From positions 2,418,001-2,482,000 of the forward strand of contig NZ_LT629763.1 in assembly GCF_900105255.1 (NCBI RefSeq): a stretch of DNA of 64,000 nt, in the 5' to 3' direction. This stretch comes from Halopseudomonas sabulinigri. GTDB taxonomy: Bacteria; Pseudomonadota; Gammaproteobacteria; Pseudomonadales; Pseudomonadaceae. The notes under the pieces are model-generated. The model did not search any database and was not told the origin of the DNA. It was given only the letters and a program-made list of their open reading frames with translations. A program made the translations under genes and the position numbers. This document shows, piece by piece, positions 1 to 8,074 of the stretch; the first letter of the stretch is position 1, and every line of letters starts with the position of its first letter.

Positions 1-391
1 GTGATTCAAAGCGCATTTCCCGATCCTCAACGCCGACCGCGACCTGCACCGTCCAGGCGCGATTAAGCCGCTTGCGCGTCTCGGCATCGCGAATGGTGTA
101 ATCGATCTTCAGGCGGTTTTCCCATTCACTGAGCCGCGCCTCGATGGCAATCTGCTGGGTGAACACTGCCGGCGCCGCGTAGCGCAGACGCATGTCGATC
201 ACCGGCCAGCCGTAACCGGAGTCACGCATCTGATTGTAGTTGTAATCCAGCTCATCCAGCAGCGCGCAGCGGGCGATTTCCAGATAACGCACGTAATGCC
301 CGTGCCAGACGATATGCATCATATCCACATCGTGGAAGGGGATGGTCAGGCAGATTTCAGCCTGCGGCAGCGGGTGTTCAGCGGGCGTCAT
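1..391 (-). CDS. Acyl-CoA thioesterase, 4HBT hot-dog family (partial, 3' end outside window)
   Basis: Translating the minus strand from the ATG at 391 gives an open frame to the window edge (130 codons) beginning MTPAEHPLPQAEICLTIPFH, then DVDMMHIVWHGHYVRYLEIAR. This is the 4-hydroxybenzoyl-CoA thioesterase signature, with the Asp/His region DxDxxxxVxHxxYxxYxE. Family role: hydrolysis of acyl-CoA or acyl-ACP thioesters. The start overlaps the end of the ammonia-lyase gene by 14 bases, so it belongs to the same transcript. In aryl-polyene clusters a thioesterase of this family commonly follows, which fits (ApeK-like by position, an inference). The C-terminus is not visible. Confidence 0.85.
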   Translation of the reverse strand, partial: MTPAEHPLPQAEICLTIPFHDVDMMHIVWHGHYVRYLEIARCALLDELDYNYNQMRDSGYGWPVIDMRLRYAAPAVFTQQIAIEARLSEWENRLKIDYTIRDAETRKRLNRAWTVQVAVGVEDREMRFES

Positions 392-1946
392 AGAGGCTCC
401 AGTGGCGTTGCAGGATCAGGCCGCACAGGTGACGCAGATCGCTTTCGAGCGCGCGGTCCTCACACAAGGGGGCGACCTGCTCGCGGCAGTCGGCGACAAA
501 AGCCGCCAATTGCACTGGCAGCGGGGCAGCGTCCGCCAGCTGGCTGCGCTGCTCCACGCCCTGACAGACCGCATGCAGCACCGCAGCTGCGACCTGTTCG
601 ACCAGCGTCAATACGCGCAACGCATCGCGCGCGGCTATGGTGCCCATGCTCACCTTGTCCTGATTGTGGCACTCGGTTGAGCGTGAGAACACACTCGCCG
701 GCATGGTCAGCTTGAGCGCTTCGGCAGTCCAGGCCGAGGCGCCGATCTGTACCGCCTTATAGCCATGGTTCAGCGGAGCGCGCGCGGCGCTGGCACCACT
801 GAGGTTGGCGGGCAGACCGTGGCTGAAACGGGTATCCACCAACTGCGCCAACTGGCGGTCGAGCAGGTCGGCAAGATTGGCGACCGCCTGCTTCAGGCTG
901 TCCATGACGAAGGCCACATGGCCACCGTAGAAGTGGCCACCATGCATAACCTTGCCGCCCTCGACGTCGATCAGCGGGTTGTCGTTGGCGCTGTTCAGCT
1001 CGGTTTCCAGCAACTGCCGCCAGAATGGCAAGGCATCGGCCACCACACCGATCACGTGTGGCGCGCAGCGGGTGGAGTACCGATCCTGCAGGCGCGGTGA
1101 ATTACGCGGGGTGGCCGGCGCGTGCAGATCCTCACGCAGCCGCGCGGCGACCTGCGCCTGGCCGGGGTGCGGCTTGGCGCGGAACAGTGTCTCGTCGAAG
1201 TGATAGGGATTGCCGTCCAGCGCGTAGACGCTGAGGGCGGTAAGCCGAGTGCTGAGCCGCGCCAGGTATTCGGTGCGGGCGAACGCCTGCAGCGCCAGCG
1301 CGGTCATCACCGCGGTGCCGTTCATCAACGCCAGGCCTTCCTTGGGCTTGAGCTGGTAGGCCGTGAGGCCACGCTCGGCGAACACCTCGGCGGTGGCGCG
1401 GCGTTCACCGGCAACCCAGACCTCGCGCTCGCCACAGAGTACCGCCGCCAGATAGGACAGCGGCGTCAGATCGCCACTGGCGCCGACCGAGCCCTCTTCC
1501 GGAATCACCGGCAGCACGTCCTGTTCCAACAGCCAGACCAGGCGCTCCAGCAGCTCCCAACTGACCCCGGAGTAACCTTGACACAGTGACACCAGCCGCA
1601 CCATGACCACCGCCCGCGACGCCTCGGCCGAGAGCACCTGCCCCAGGCCGCAGCCGTGAAAGGTGTACAGGTGCTGCGGCAACTCGCCCAGCACCTCGGC
1701 AGGCACCGCGCGGGTGCAGGAATCGCCGTACCCGGTGGTAACGCCGTAGATCACGCCCTCTTCCGCGAGCAGTTGCTCAAGAAAGCGGTTACCCGCGCTG
1801 ATGCGTTCACGGAATGCTGGTTCTAGCGACAGCGCTACGCGGCAGCGGCGCTGGGCAACGGCCAGCACCTGCTCAATGCTCAGCGGGCTGCCGTCGAGTT
1901 GCAGGCAGGCGGGCGCGGTGTCAGTGCGGGTGTTTGTCAGACTCAT
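378..1946 (-). CDS. Aromatic amino acid ammonia-lyase (HAL/PAL/TAL family)
   Basis: A 522-residue protein of the histidine/phenylalanine/tyrosine ammonia-lyase family, which eliminates ammonia to give an aryl acrylate using an MIO cofactor formed autocatalytically from Ala-Ser-Gly. The triad is at A156-S157-G158 (GSVGASGDLTPLSYLAAVL) and the catalytic Tyr region is IYGVTTGYG near residue 67. The ATG at 1946 is chosen because it overlaps the stop of the acyltransferase by 26 bases and gives the usual family length; the frame is open further upstream. At the substrate-selectivity pair (Ser-His in HutH, His-Leu in TAL, Phe-Leu in PAL, from memory) this protein has Phe96-His97, so the substrate cannot be assigned. 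No hut genes are nearby. Context favours supplying the aryl starter for an aryl polyene rather than histidine catabolism. Confidence 0.88.
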   Translation of the reverse strand: MSLTNTRTDTAPACLQLDGSPLSIEQVLAVAQRRCRVALSLEPAFRERISAGNRFLEQLLAEEGVIYGVTTGYGDSCTRAVPAEVLGELPQHLYTFHGCGLGQVLSAEASRAVVMVRLVSLCQGYSGVSWELLERLVWLLEQDVLPVIPEEGSVGASGDLTPLSYLAAVLCGEREVWVAGERRATAEVFAERGLTAYQLKPKEGLALMNGTAVMTALALQAFARTEYLARLSTRLTALSVYALDGNPYHFDETLFRAKPHPGQAQVAARLREDLHAPATPRNSPRLQDRYSTRCAPHVIGVVADALPFWRQLLETELNSANDNPLIDVEGGKVMHGGHFYGGHVAFVMDSLKQAVANLADLLDRQLAQLVDTRFSHGLPANLSGASAARAPLNHGYKAVQIGASAWTAEALKLTMPASVFSRSTECHNQDKVSMGTIAARDALRVLTLVEQVAAAVLHAVCQGVEQRSQLADAAPLPVQLAAFVADCREQVAPLCEDRALESDLRHLCGLILQRHWSLYDAR

Positions 1947-2862
1947 GTTTCTCAGCCAACCAGAAAGGGAAGAAGTTGTACCACTGCAGCGGTTGCTCAC
2001 GCACCCAGCCGGCGAGGATATCGGCATAGCGCTGCATGGCCTCGGCCAGCCACTGTTCACGCGCCTTGCGCGGCAGCTGGCGGGTGTCGTCAAAGGCGGC
2101 AAAACGAATACGAAAGCGCTCACCCACGCGCACGCACGACAGGGTGTAGAGCGGGCAACGCAGCAGGGCGGCAAGCCAGAACGGCCCCTCTGGGAAGGTC
2201 GCCGGGGCGCCAAGGAAATCCAGCTCGCGCTGCCGCCCACCATTGACCGGCGGCCGGTCGGCGGCAATCACCACAAAACCGCCTGCGGCAATGCGCTCAT
2301 CGAGCATTTGCGCGGTAGCCGGGGTGATTTCCGTCACTTCCAGAATCTGCGGCCGCGGCCGCCCGGTGACCTGCTCCAGCAACAGGTTGAACTTGCCGGC
2401 ATTGCGCGTGTGCATCAGCACCAGCAGGTCCAGACGCGGATGTCGCTCAGCCATGGCGTTGGCGATATCCAGGTTGCCGTGGTGGGCTACCAGCACCAGT
2501 CCGCCCTGGCCGCTTTCCAGCGCCTGCGCAAAGCGCGCCACACCGTCGCCGCACAGGCGCTCGTCGGCGACCGGGGCGCTCCAGCCTGCGACCTTGTCCA
2601 TCAGCGTGTTACCGAAGCTCATGAAGTGAGCAAAGCTGCGCCAGTACAGCCTAAGCGGGCGGCTCGCCAAGGCTGGTTCCAGCCGCCGCCAGTAGTCACA
2701 GGACGCGCGCCGCGCGGTGCCATGACTAAGGAAATACCAGAGCATCACCGGCCAGAGCACCAACTGAAAGGGCCAGCGACCCAGATGCCGCTGAATCCAC
2801 ACCAGCAGCTGCATACCCAGCAGGCTGCCGCGCTCGCCGATCTGTGCCCAATGCTCGCTCAT
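1921..2862 (-). CDS. LpxL/HtrB-like lipid acyltransferase of the aryl-polyene cluster
   Basis: A 313-residue protein starting MSEHWAQIGERGSLLGMQLL, with an N-terminal hydrophobic anchor (LLVWIQRHLGRWPFQLVLWPVMLWYF). It has an HX4-type acyltransferase motif (VAHHGNLDIANAM) and the later block VVIAADRPPVNGGRQRELDFLGAPATFPEGPFWLAAL. These are hallmarks of the lauroyl/myristoyl acyltransferase family acting at the inner membrane. The start at 2862 overlaps the glycosyltransferase stop as ATGA, indicating translational coupling. Such proteins are standard in aryl-polyene and flexirubin-type clusters, where they are thought to esterify the polyene onto a lipid or sugar carrier; the precise acceptor is not deducible here. 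Confidence 0.85.
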   Translation of the reverse strand: MSEHWAQIGERGSLLGMQLLVWIQRHLGRWPFQLVLWPVMLWYFLSHGTARRASCDYWRRLEPALASRPLRLYWRSFAHFMSFGNTLMDKVAGWSAPVADERLCGDGVARFAQALESGQGGLVLVAHHGNLDIANAMAERHPRLDLLVLMHTRNAGKFNLLLEQVTGRPRPQILEVTEITPATAQMLDERIAAGGFVVIAADRPPVNGGRQRELDFLGAPATFPEGPFWLAALLRCPLYTLSCVRVGERFRIRFAAFDDTRQLPRKAREQWLAEAMQRYADILAGWVREQPLQWYNFFPFWLAEKHESDKHPH

Positions 2863-3599
2863 GCGCGCTTCCTGCCGCGCAACAGCCAGCCCGGCGCACG
2901 GCGCAACATGCCAAAAAATAGCCGCGCATGCATGGCCGAGATGTGCAGATTGTCGCGCCACAGGTTGAAGTGGCTGACGCCGCCCTCCGGATAGTGCACC
3001 TGTACCGGCAGGTTGATCACCGCCCCGCCGCGCCAGTGCCAGCGCACCAGCACCTCGGTATCAAAGGCCATGCGATTGCCGCAGAGCCGCGCCGCCAGCA
3101 GACGATTGACCTCTGCCAGCGGATAAATGCGCGCACCACACATGGAATCGCGGATGGCCAGCGACAGGGTATTGATCCAGACCCAGATGTGCGTCGCATA
3201 GCGGCCGTAAAAGCGCAGCCGCGAGACGCTGTCGTCATATTGCGGATAGCCAATCACCAGGGCCTGCGGCTGCGACCGCATGGCGGCCAGAAAGCCCGGC
3301 AGATCGGCGACCGCGTGCTGGCCGTCGGCGTCTACCTGCAGGGCATGGCTGTAGCCCAGCTGCTCGGCGCGGGCGAGACCGGCGCGCACCGCGGCGCCCT
3401 TGCCCTGATTGTGCGGCAAGCGCAGCAGCTGATGGCCGGCGGCCTGCAGCTCGTCCAGCACGGCGGCGCACTCGGCATCGCTGCCATCATCGACCAGCAG
3501 CACCGGCAAACCCAGTTGCTGCAGCTGGTTGCAGACCGCTGCGATGGTGGTCGGATGGTTGTAGACCGGGATCAGCGCGCAGACCGATGGCGTCGTCAT
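2859..3599 (-). CDS. Family 2 glycosyltransferase (GT-A fold)
   Basis: A 246-residue protein starting MTTPSVCALIPVYNHPTTIA. It contains the GT2 N-terminal nucleotide-sugar fold (IPVYNHP; VLLVDDGSD), the region GKGAAVRAGLARAEQLGYSHALQVDADGQH with a DxD-type metal site (DADGQH), and a C-terminal acceptor part ending in basic residues (LLRGRKRA). It most resembles polyprenol-phosphate or lipid sugar transferases. Start at 3599 is supported by an ATGA overlap with the preceding acyl-ligase gene, and its own stop overlaps the next start in the same way. In this cluster it probably glycosylates the polyene or its lipid carrier (inference). Confidence 0.88.
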   Translation of the reverse strand: MTTPSVCALIPVYNHPTTIAAVCNQLQQLGLPVLLVDDGSDAECAAVLDELQAAGHQLLRLPHNQGKGAAVRAGLARAEQLGYSHALQVDADGQHAVADLPGFLAAMRSQPQALVIGYPQYDDSVSRLRFYGRYATHIWVWINTLSLAIRDSMCGARIYPLAEVNRLLAARLCGNRMAFDTEVLVRWHWRGGAVINLPVQVHYPEGGVSHFNLWRDNLHISAMHARLFFGMLRRAPGWLLRGRKRA

Positions 3600-5290
3600 G
3601 CGGGCACATCCGCAGCGGCTAGAAAGCGCGCGGTGGCGGTGCAGTGACGGCCCGCGGCGGACTCCAGGGTGAAGGTTACCGCGTCCGGCTTGCGCGCCAG
3701 CGTCAGCTGAAAGCGCATGCCGGGACGCAGCATGGTCTGGAACTTCAAGCGCTCCAGCCGTTGAAACTGGCCCAGCGCCCCAAAGCTCTGCTCGGCGGCC
3801 TGCAGTGCCCACTGGATCATCACCACCCCCGGCACCAGGGCGAAGCCGTTGAAATGGCCGCGCAGGTAGATCAGTCGCTCGGGCACCTCATAATGCTGGC
3901 AGCAATGCTCGGCATCCTGCCACTGCTCGCCCAGCCAACGCGGCAGACGGTCATCGTCCAGATCGGCAAACAGCCGTGCGATCAGCGCACGATCCAGCTT
4001 GCCCTGCGCGTTACTGGGCAGCTGCTCGACAAACCGCCAGTAGCGCGGCAAGGCCACGCGCTCGAGTTGATCGGCCAGCAGCGTGCGCAGGCGCTCGGTC
4101 AGCGCACGGCGCGCGGCGTGGCCCTGTGGCAGAGCGTCGGCGCGCAGGGCCACCACCACACCTAGCCGGCCATCCGCACGGCCGGGATCGACGCAGCGCA
4201 CGGCGGTCACCTCGGGCAATTGCCCCAGACGTTGCTCAATCTGCTCCAGCGAGACCCGTTTGCCGGCCACCTTGGCGACCCGGTCGCCGCGCCCAAGCAA
4301 GACAAAGCCGTTCGCCTGCGCCGCCACGCGGTCGGCCTGCTGCCAGCCCAGCGCCGGTTGCTCAAGAAAGGCCGAATGCAGCAACAACGTATCGCCTGCC
4401 ACCTGCCAATCCACGCCCGGCAACGCGTGCCACACCGCGGACTGCGTCTGTTGGCGCGAGGCGATACCGCCCGTCTCGGTGCTGCCGTAAATCTCCAGTA
4501 CCGGCGCCTGCAACAAGCGCTCGGCCTGCGCCGCGTGCTCGAGCTGCAGCGGTGCGCCGGAAGAAAAGAGCCGCAGCGGCGTACCGGCGGCGGCCCAGTC
4601 GATGTGCGCGGGCAAGCGTGAAAGAGGCGCAGGCGAACTGACCACCACAGCTGCCAGCGCGGCGTTCTGCGCCTCACTCAGACGTGCTGCCAGCACCTCG
4701 GGGTAAAGGGCGTCACGGCCGCAAAAGGGCACGCCGGCGCAGAGCGGATGCAGCACCCCGGCCAGCAAGCCGTAGATGTGCTGGTGACTGACCTGCGCAA
4801 TCACCGCCGCGCCGGCCAGCGGCCAAAGCTCGGCATGCACCGCCAGTTCACTGTCGAGCTGATCAAAGCGTTTGCTCAAGCGCAGCGGCTGGCCAGTGGA
4901 ACCCGAGGTATAAAGCGCCAGAGCGATGGCCTGCGGTTCCAGTGGCGGCAGTTGCTTGGGCTCAAGCTCGTCCCATTCCAGAGCGTTCGGCGGCAGGCTG
5001 GTGGGCAATTGCCCGTCCAGCTCGGCGGCGATGGCCTGCAGGGTCTCCGGACGATCATCAGCCGGCAGCACCGCGATGCGGCCACTATCCCAGAGCGCCA
5101 GTAGCGCAGCGGTAAACTGCAGCGGATCGGGCTGATGCAGCAGCCATTGGCCACTGGGCTGGTCGGCCAGCCAGTGCAGCCAGCGCCGCCGCAGCGTCAA
5201 CAACGGGGGCAGCTGGCACCAGTGTGCAGGTAACTCGACGGCCGCGCCCTGACGCAGCCAGGGGCGCTCAACCAGCGGCTGAAAACTCAT
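3596..5290 (-). CDS. Acyl-adenylate ligase fused to a FabA/FabZ-like hot-dog dehydratase
   Basis: A 564-residue two-domain protein. Residues about 1-445 are an AMP-forming ligase with the P-loop-like motif LYTSGSTGQPLRLSK, the YGSTETGG motif, the hinge region LLGRGDRVAKVAGKRVSLEQIEQRL and the C-terminal lysine region NAQGKLDRALI. Residues about 450-564 are a hot-dog domain with YLRGHFNGFALVPGVVMIQWAL, matching the FabA/FabZ GHF...PG active-site region. This corresponds to a fusion of ApeH-like and ApeI-like functions: activating the aryl acid for loading on ACP, and dehydrating the growing chain. The start at 5290 overlaps the upstream stop as ATGA. Confidence 0.88.
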   Translation of the reverse strand: MSFQPLVERPWLRQGAAVELPAHWCQLPPLLTLRRRWLHWLADQPSGQWLLHQPDPLQFTAALLALWDSGRIAVLPADDRPETLQAIAAELDGQLPTSLPPNALEWDELEPKQLPPLEPQAIALALYTSGSTGQPLRLSKRFDQLDSELAVHAELWPLAGAAVIAQVSHQHIYGLLAGVLHPLCAGVPFCGRDALYPEVLAARLSEAQNAALAAVVVSSPAPLSRLPAHIDWAAAGTPLRLFSSGAPLQLEHAAQAERLLQAPVLEIYGSTETGGIASRQQTQSAVWHALPGVDWQVAGDTLLLHSAFLEQPALGWQQADRVAAQANGFVLLGRGDRVAKVAGKRVSLEQIEQRLGQLPEVTAVRCVDPGRADGRLGVVVALRADALPQGHAARRALTERLRTLLADQLERVALPRYWRFVEQLPSNAQGKLDRALIARLFADLDDDRLPRWLGEQWQDAEHCCQHYEVPERLIYLRGHFNGFALVPGVVMIQWALQAAEQSFGALGQFQRLERLKFQTMLRPGMRFQLTLARKPDAVTFTLESAAGRHCTATARFLAAADVPA

Positions 5291-5823
5291 GTCAGCCCCC
5301 GGCGCAGGCGGCGACGGCAAAGCCATTCCACCGCGAACATCAGCCCCATCAGCAGGTAGCTGATGCAGCCGTTATACAGGGTCCAGGTGGCGAGATCGGC
5401 GTAGACCGCTGTCCAGGCCGCGATGCTGCCATTGAGGATGAAAAAGCCGCACCAGGCCCAGGTCACCTTGCGCGTGTAACGCACGCCTTCGGGCGGCAGA
5501 TCAGGCTCCTGCAACCGCGCCAGACGTTCGACGATCGGCATGCCGCGCAGCAGGCTGCCGGCAAACAGCGCCAGCATGATCAGGCTGACCGCCACCGGGT
5601 AGGCCCGCATGCCCAGCTCGGCTTCGCCGAGCAAGCCGAGCAGCAGCAACAGCGCCGCCGCCAGCAAGGCCAATGGTCGCGCCTGCGGCAGGCGCCAGAC
5701 CAGCAGGGCCGCGCCCACCAGCAACAGCCAGCCACTGGCCACCTGCCCGTGCAGCGCATAGACCGCAAAGGGCCAGGCGATCAGGGCGAGCATCCCTGCC
5801 CACTTCAGCATCCGGTAAACCAT
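5287..5823 (-). CDS. Integral membrane protein of the aryl-polyene cluster (COG4648-like)
   Basis: A 178-residue very hydrophobic protein (MVYRMLKWAGMLALIAWPFA...) with about five or six predicted membrane segments, including the leucine-rich run WLLLVGAALLVWRLPQA and RPLALLAAALLLLLGLLG. The region RGMPIVERLARLQEPDLPPEGVRYTRKVTWAWCGFFILNGSIAAW resembles the COG4648 membrane proteins found in these clusters. The molecular role is unknown; it may be part of the export or lipid-modification stage. It starts 3 bases after the upstream ACP stop and its own stop overlaps the ligase start. Confidence 0.75.
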   Translation of the reverse strand: MVYRMLKWAGMLALIAWPFAVYALHGQVASGWLLLVGAALLVWRLPQARPLALLAAALLLLLGLLGEAELGMRAYPVAVSLIMLALFAGSLLRGMPIVERLARLQEPDLPPEGVRYTRKVTWAWCGFFILNGSIAAWTAVYADLATWTLYNGCISYLLMGLMFAVEWLCRRRLRRGLT

Positions 5824-5825
5824 TG

Positions 5826-6086
5826 TCAGGGCTGCATGATGCGGTCGACGGCGTTAACCACATCGTCGATGGTGCGCACCGACTTGAAGTCTTCAGGGTT
5901 CAGGCGTTTGCCGGTGTAGCGCTTGAGCTCAACCACCAGATCGACGGCATCGATGCTGTCGATATCCAGGTCTTCGTACAGACGCGCTTCAGGGGTGATC
6001 TCATCCGCGTCCAGCTCGAAGAGCTCGACCAGGGTCTTGCGCACCTGGGCGAAAGTCGCCTCACGGCTTGGTGATTCAGTTGACAC
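5826..6086 (-). CDS. Acyl carrier protein (second ACP)
   Basis: An 86-residue acidic ACP. The phosphopantetheine attachment serine lies in YEDLDIDSIDAVDLVVELK (DSID motif). The GTG start at 6086 (reading VSTESPSREATFAQVRK) is preferred because it gives normal ACP length and an 11-base overlap with the stop of the preceding ACP; the frame also has an ATG at 6116. Paired ACPs are typical of aryl-polyene clusters, where they carry the starter and the growing polyene. Confidence 0.87.
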   Translation of the reverse strand: MSTESPSREATFAQVRKTLVELFELDADEITPEARLYEDLDIDSIDAVDLVVELKRYTGKRLNPEDFKSVRTIDDVVNAVDRIMQP

Positions 6087-6345
6087 GGCGGTCCTCCACG
6101 AGCGCTTGCAAGGCATTCAGGCTGGTGAAGTGCTGGCGGGTTTCTTCGGCCTCGGCATCCAGCTTGATGCCGTACTGCTTCTGCAGCGCCAGGCCGATTT
6201 CCAGCGCGTCGATGGAATCCAGGCCCAGGCCTTCGCCAAACAGCGGTGCATCGGGCTCGATGTCGTCGGGGGTGATGTCTTCGAGCTCAAGCGTTTCGAT
6301 AATCATCCGCTTCAGTTCCAGCGACAAATCTTGGGTTTCGCTCAT
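6076..6345 (-). CDS. Acyl carrier protein (first ACP)
   Basis: An 89-residue acidic ACP starting MSETQDLSLELKRMIIETLE, with the carrier serine in FGEGLGLDSIDALEIGLALQ. The start at 6345 lies 59 bases inside the coding sequence of the upstream acyltransferase, an unusually long overlap for this operon. The start is supported by normal ACP length and by an acidic start of helix I. It works with the second ACP immediately downstream. Confidence 0.88.
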   Translation of the reverse strand: MSETQDLSLELKRMIIETLELEDITPDDIEPDAPLFGEGLGLDSIDALEIGLALQKQYGIKLDAEAEETRQHFTSLNALQALVEDRRVN

Positions 6346-7111
6346 GACTGAACTGCTCCAGTTCCTTGTTGAAATAGTCACTCAACCACTGGGTCAAGTG
6401 TCTGGCCTGCTGTCCCGCAGGTTGTGTTTCATCCCTGGTGACCGCGACGTCATCCAGCACGCGCAGGCGCATCTGAATCCGGCTCGGCGGGATATGATAC
6501 CAAGGCTCGCCCTTGGTCAGGGTAGTGGGCGTGCAGCTAATCAGTACCGGTGTTATCGCGGTATGCGTGCGCAGCGCGATATTGGCGCCACCGCGGCGAA
6601 ACTTGATCGCGCGTCGCGGCGAGGTGCGGGTGCCCTCGGGGAATAGAATCAGTGATTTGCCCTGCGCCAGGCTACGCTGCGCTGCCGCCAGCACGGCGTC
6701 CGGCTCACTGTTGGTGATGTAGCCCGCCATGTGAATTGGCCCGCGGGTAAAGGGGTTGCGCGCCAGCGCGCCATTGACGATGCAGTCGGCCTCGGCGGTG
6801 TAGGCCACCAGGTAAATCACATCGATCAACGAGGGATGATTGGCCAGCACCAGCAGCCCCGGACGCTGCAGCTTTTCTAATCCGTCGATACGGTAATCGG
6901 CTACACCGAGAAACTTCATCAGACCGATAAAGGCGCGAAAGCTGTACTGAATCAGCCGGCGAGCCGCCTGCTGGCGCCGCTGCGGGTCGCGTACCAGCAG
7001 CCATAACAGCGGCGCGGCAAACAACCCCAGCAGCGCGCCACCCACCCCGAACGCAGTAAACGACAGCGCCGTGCCGAAGCCGCGCCAGAGCCGGTCCAGC
7101 AGCGCGATCAC
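6287..7111 (-). CDS. PlsC-like 1-acyl-glycerol-3-phosphate acyltransferase family protein
   Basis: A 274-residue protein with GTG start at 7111, overlapping the upstream stop as GTGA, and a hydrophobic N-terminus (LSFTAFGVGGALLGLFAAPLLWLLV). The family motifs are clear: LANHPSLIDVIYLV (a variant of NHX4D, here NHPSLID) and LILFPEGTRTSPRRAIKFRRGGANIA (EGT block). Expected role: acyl transfer from acyl-ACP to a glycerol-type or other alcohol acceptor at the inner membrane. In aryl-polyene clusters such enzymes are regular members. The last 20 codons are shared, in another frame, with the first ACP gene. Confidence 0.87.
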   Translation of the reverse strand: MIALLDRLWRGFGTALSFTAFGVGGALLGLFAAPLLWLLVRDPQRRQQAARRLIQYSFRAFIGLMKFLGVADYRIDGLEKLQRPGLLVLANHPSLIDVIYLVAYTAEADCIVNGALARNPFTRGPIHMAGYITNSEPDAVLAAAQRSLAQGKSLILFPEGTRTSPRRAIKFRRGGANIALRTHTAITPVLISCTPTTLTKGEPWYHIPPSRIQMRLRVLDDVAVTRDETQPAGQQARHLTQWLSDYFNKELEQFSHERNPRFVAGTEADDYRNA

Positions 7112-7770
7112 GCCAGACTCCAGCGCTGCTGTGCCTGCAGCTCGCCGCCGTGGGCCAACCAACGCGCCACATCCAGCGGCGCCGGCTGCGCGGGTGCCTC
7201 ACCGGCGCTTGCCTGCAGCGCCCGACCCCGATCGCGCGACAGTCGCAGGGCCACACAGGCCGCGGCCTCGGGGCCCGCGCTCTGCTGCTGATAGGCGGCC
7301 GGCAGGTCGCTGTCCGAAAATACCGCCAGCACCGCCGCGTGGCCTTCCAGCAGATACCCCGCCGCCTCCAGCAGCATGGCATCCAGCTCGTGGCCGCACG
7401 CCGCCAGCGCCTGCATCGAGCGAGTATTTTTTCGGGAGATGGAATGCACACCCAGCACCGCGTTGTGCACCGACATGGAAAACTTGGCAGGGGACAAGGG
7501 TTGTTGCTCCGCCAGCGCCTGCAGCATGGCCAGCGAGCTTTTCACATCGCCGTGGCGCGAGGCGTGCACCACCGGATATTGGTGTTCGGGATCGAGCAGG
7601 CTGAGCGCATCACAGACCGCGCGGCCGGTGCTGTCCAATCGCCGCCGCAGCATGGCTGGCAACGGCGGCTCGGGGCCCTCGCGCTGACTCAGGTCATGCC
7701 GGCTATCCAGCGCAAAATCCATTTTCTCGGCACTCCAGGCCAGCCAGTCTTCCAGCAACAGGTTCATCAT
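7108..7770 (-). CDS. Beta-ketoacyl synthase-like protein (chain-length-factor type, PF13723-like)
   Basis: A 220-residue protein with the signature FSMSVHNAVLGVHSISRKNTRSMQALAACGHELDAMLLEAAGYLLEG of the short ketosynthase-N-terminal-like family found at the head of aryl-polyene clusters. No canonical ketosynthase active-site cysteine block or catalytic histidines are visible, so it is probably non-catalytic, acting as a chain-length factor or partner. Start MMNLL at 7770 (an in-frame ATG also at 7767). It is the first gene of the minus-strand operon; the operon promoter should lie in the 300-base gap to the divergent response regulator. Confidence 0.8.
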   Translation of the reverse strand: MMNLLLEDWLAWSAEKMDFALDSRHDLSQREGPEPPLPAMLRRRLDSTGRAVCDALSLLDPEHQYPVVHASRHGDVKSSLAMLQALAEQQPLSPAKFSMSVHNAVLGVHSISRKNTRSMQALAACGHELDAMLLEAAGYLLEGHAAVLAVFSDSDLPAAYQQQSAGPEAAACVALRLSRDRGRALQASAGEAPAQPAPLDVARWLAHGGELQAQQRWSLA

Positions 7771-8074
7771 GCGTCAGTGCTTTCATTGCGCCGCAGAGGG
7801 GGGCATTCTACGGTCGGTTGCGGTTTGGTCAAGCCTTCCACGCGGCGCACTCCGCCCCACCGATATGGCACACTGCGCAGAGGGCTCGACCCCGATGCCA
7901 TTTATATCAGACTTCCGCCGGGGCACCCGCGTTTTGCCGACGAGCGCTCGCGCATGCGCCAACCAGTTCAAATAATGGCACAATGATCTCAAAACTACCC
8001 TACAGAGACCAGCCGAGAGCGTCTAGACTGACAGCTGTTGGCAGCAGCTAAAAGTCGTACATCCGGGACACCCT
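7771..8074. other. Intergenic region between divergent operons
   Basis: 304 bases with no convincing gene. It must hold the promoter of the leftward polyene operon and of the rightward response regulator gene. No confident -35/-10 pair or operator was recognised by eye. Confidence 0.5.

Noticed and set aside
378-1946. Assignment as hutH in histidine catabolism
   Set aside because: No hutU/I/G or regulator nearby, the selectivity residues differ from HutH, and all neighbours belong to a polyene pathway.
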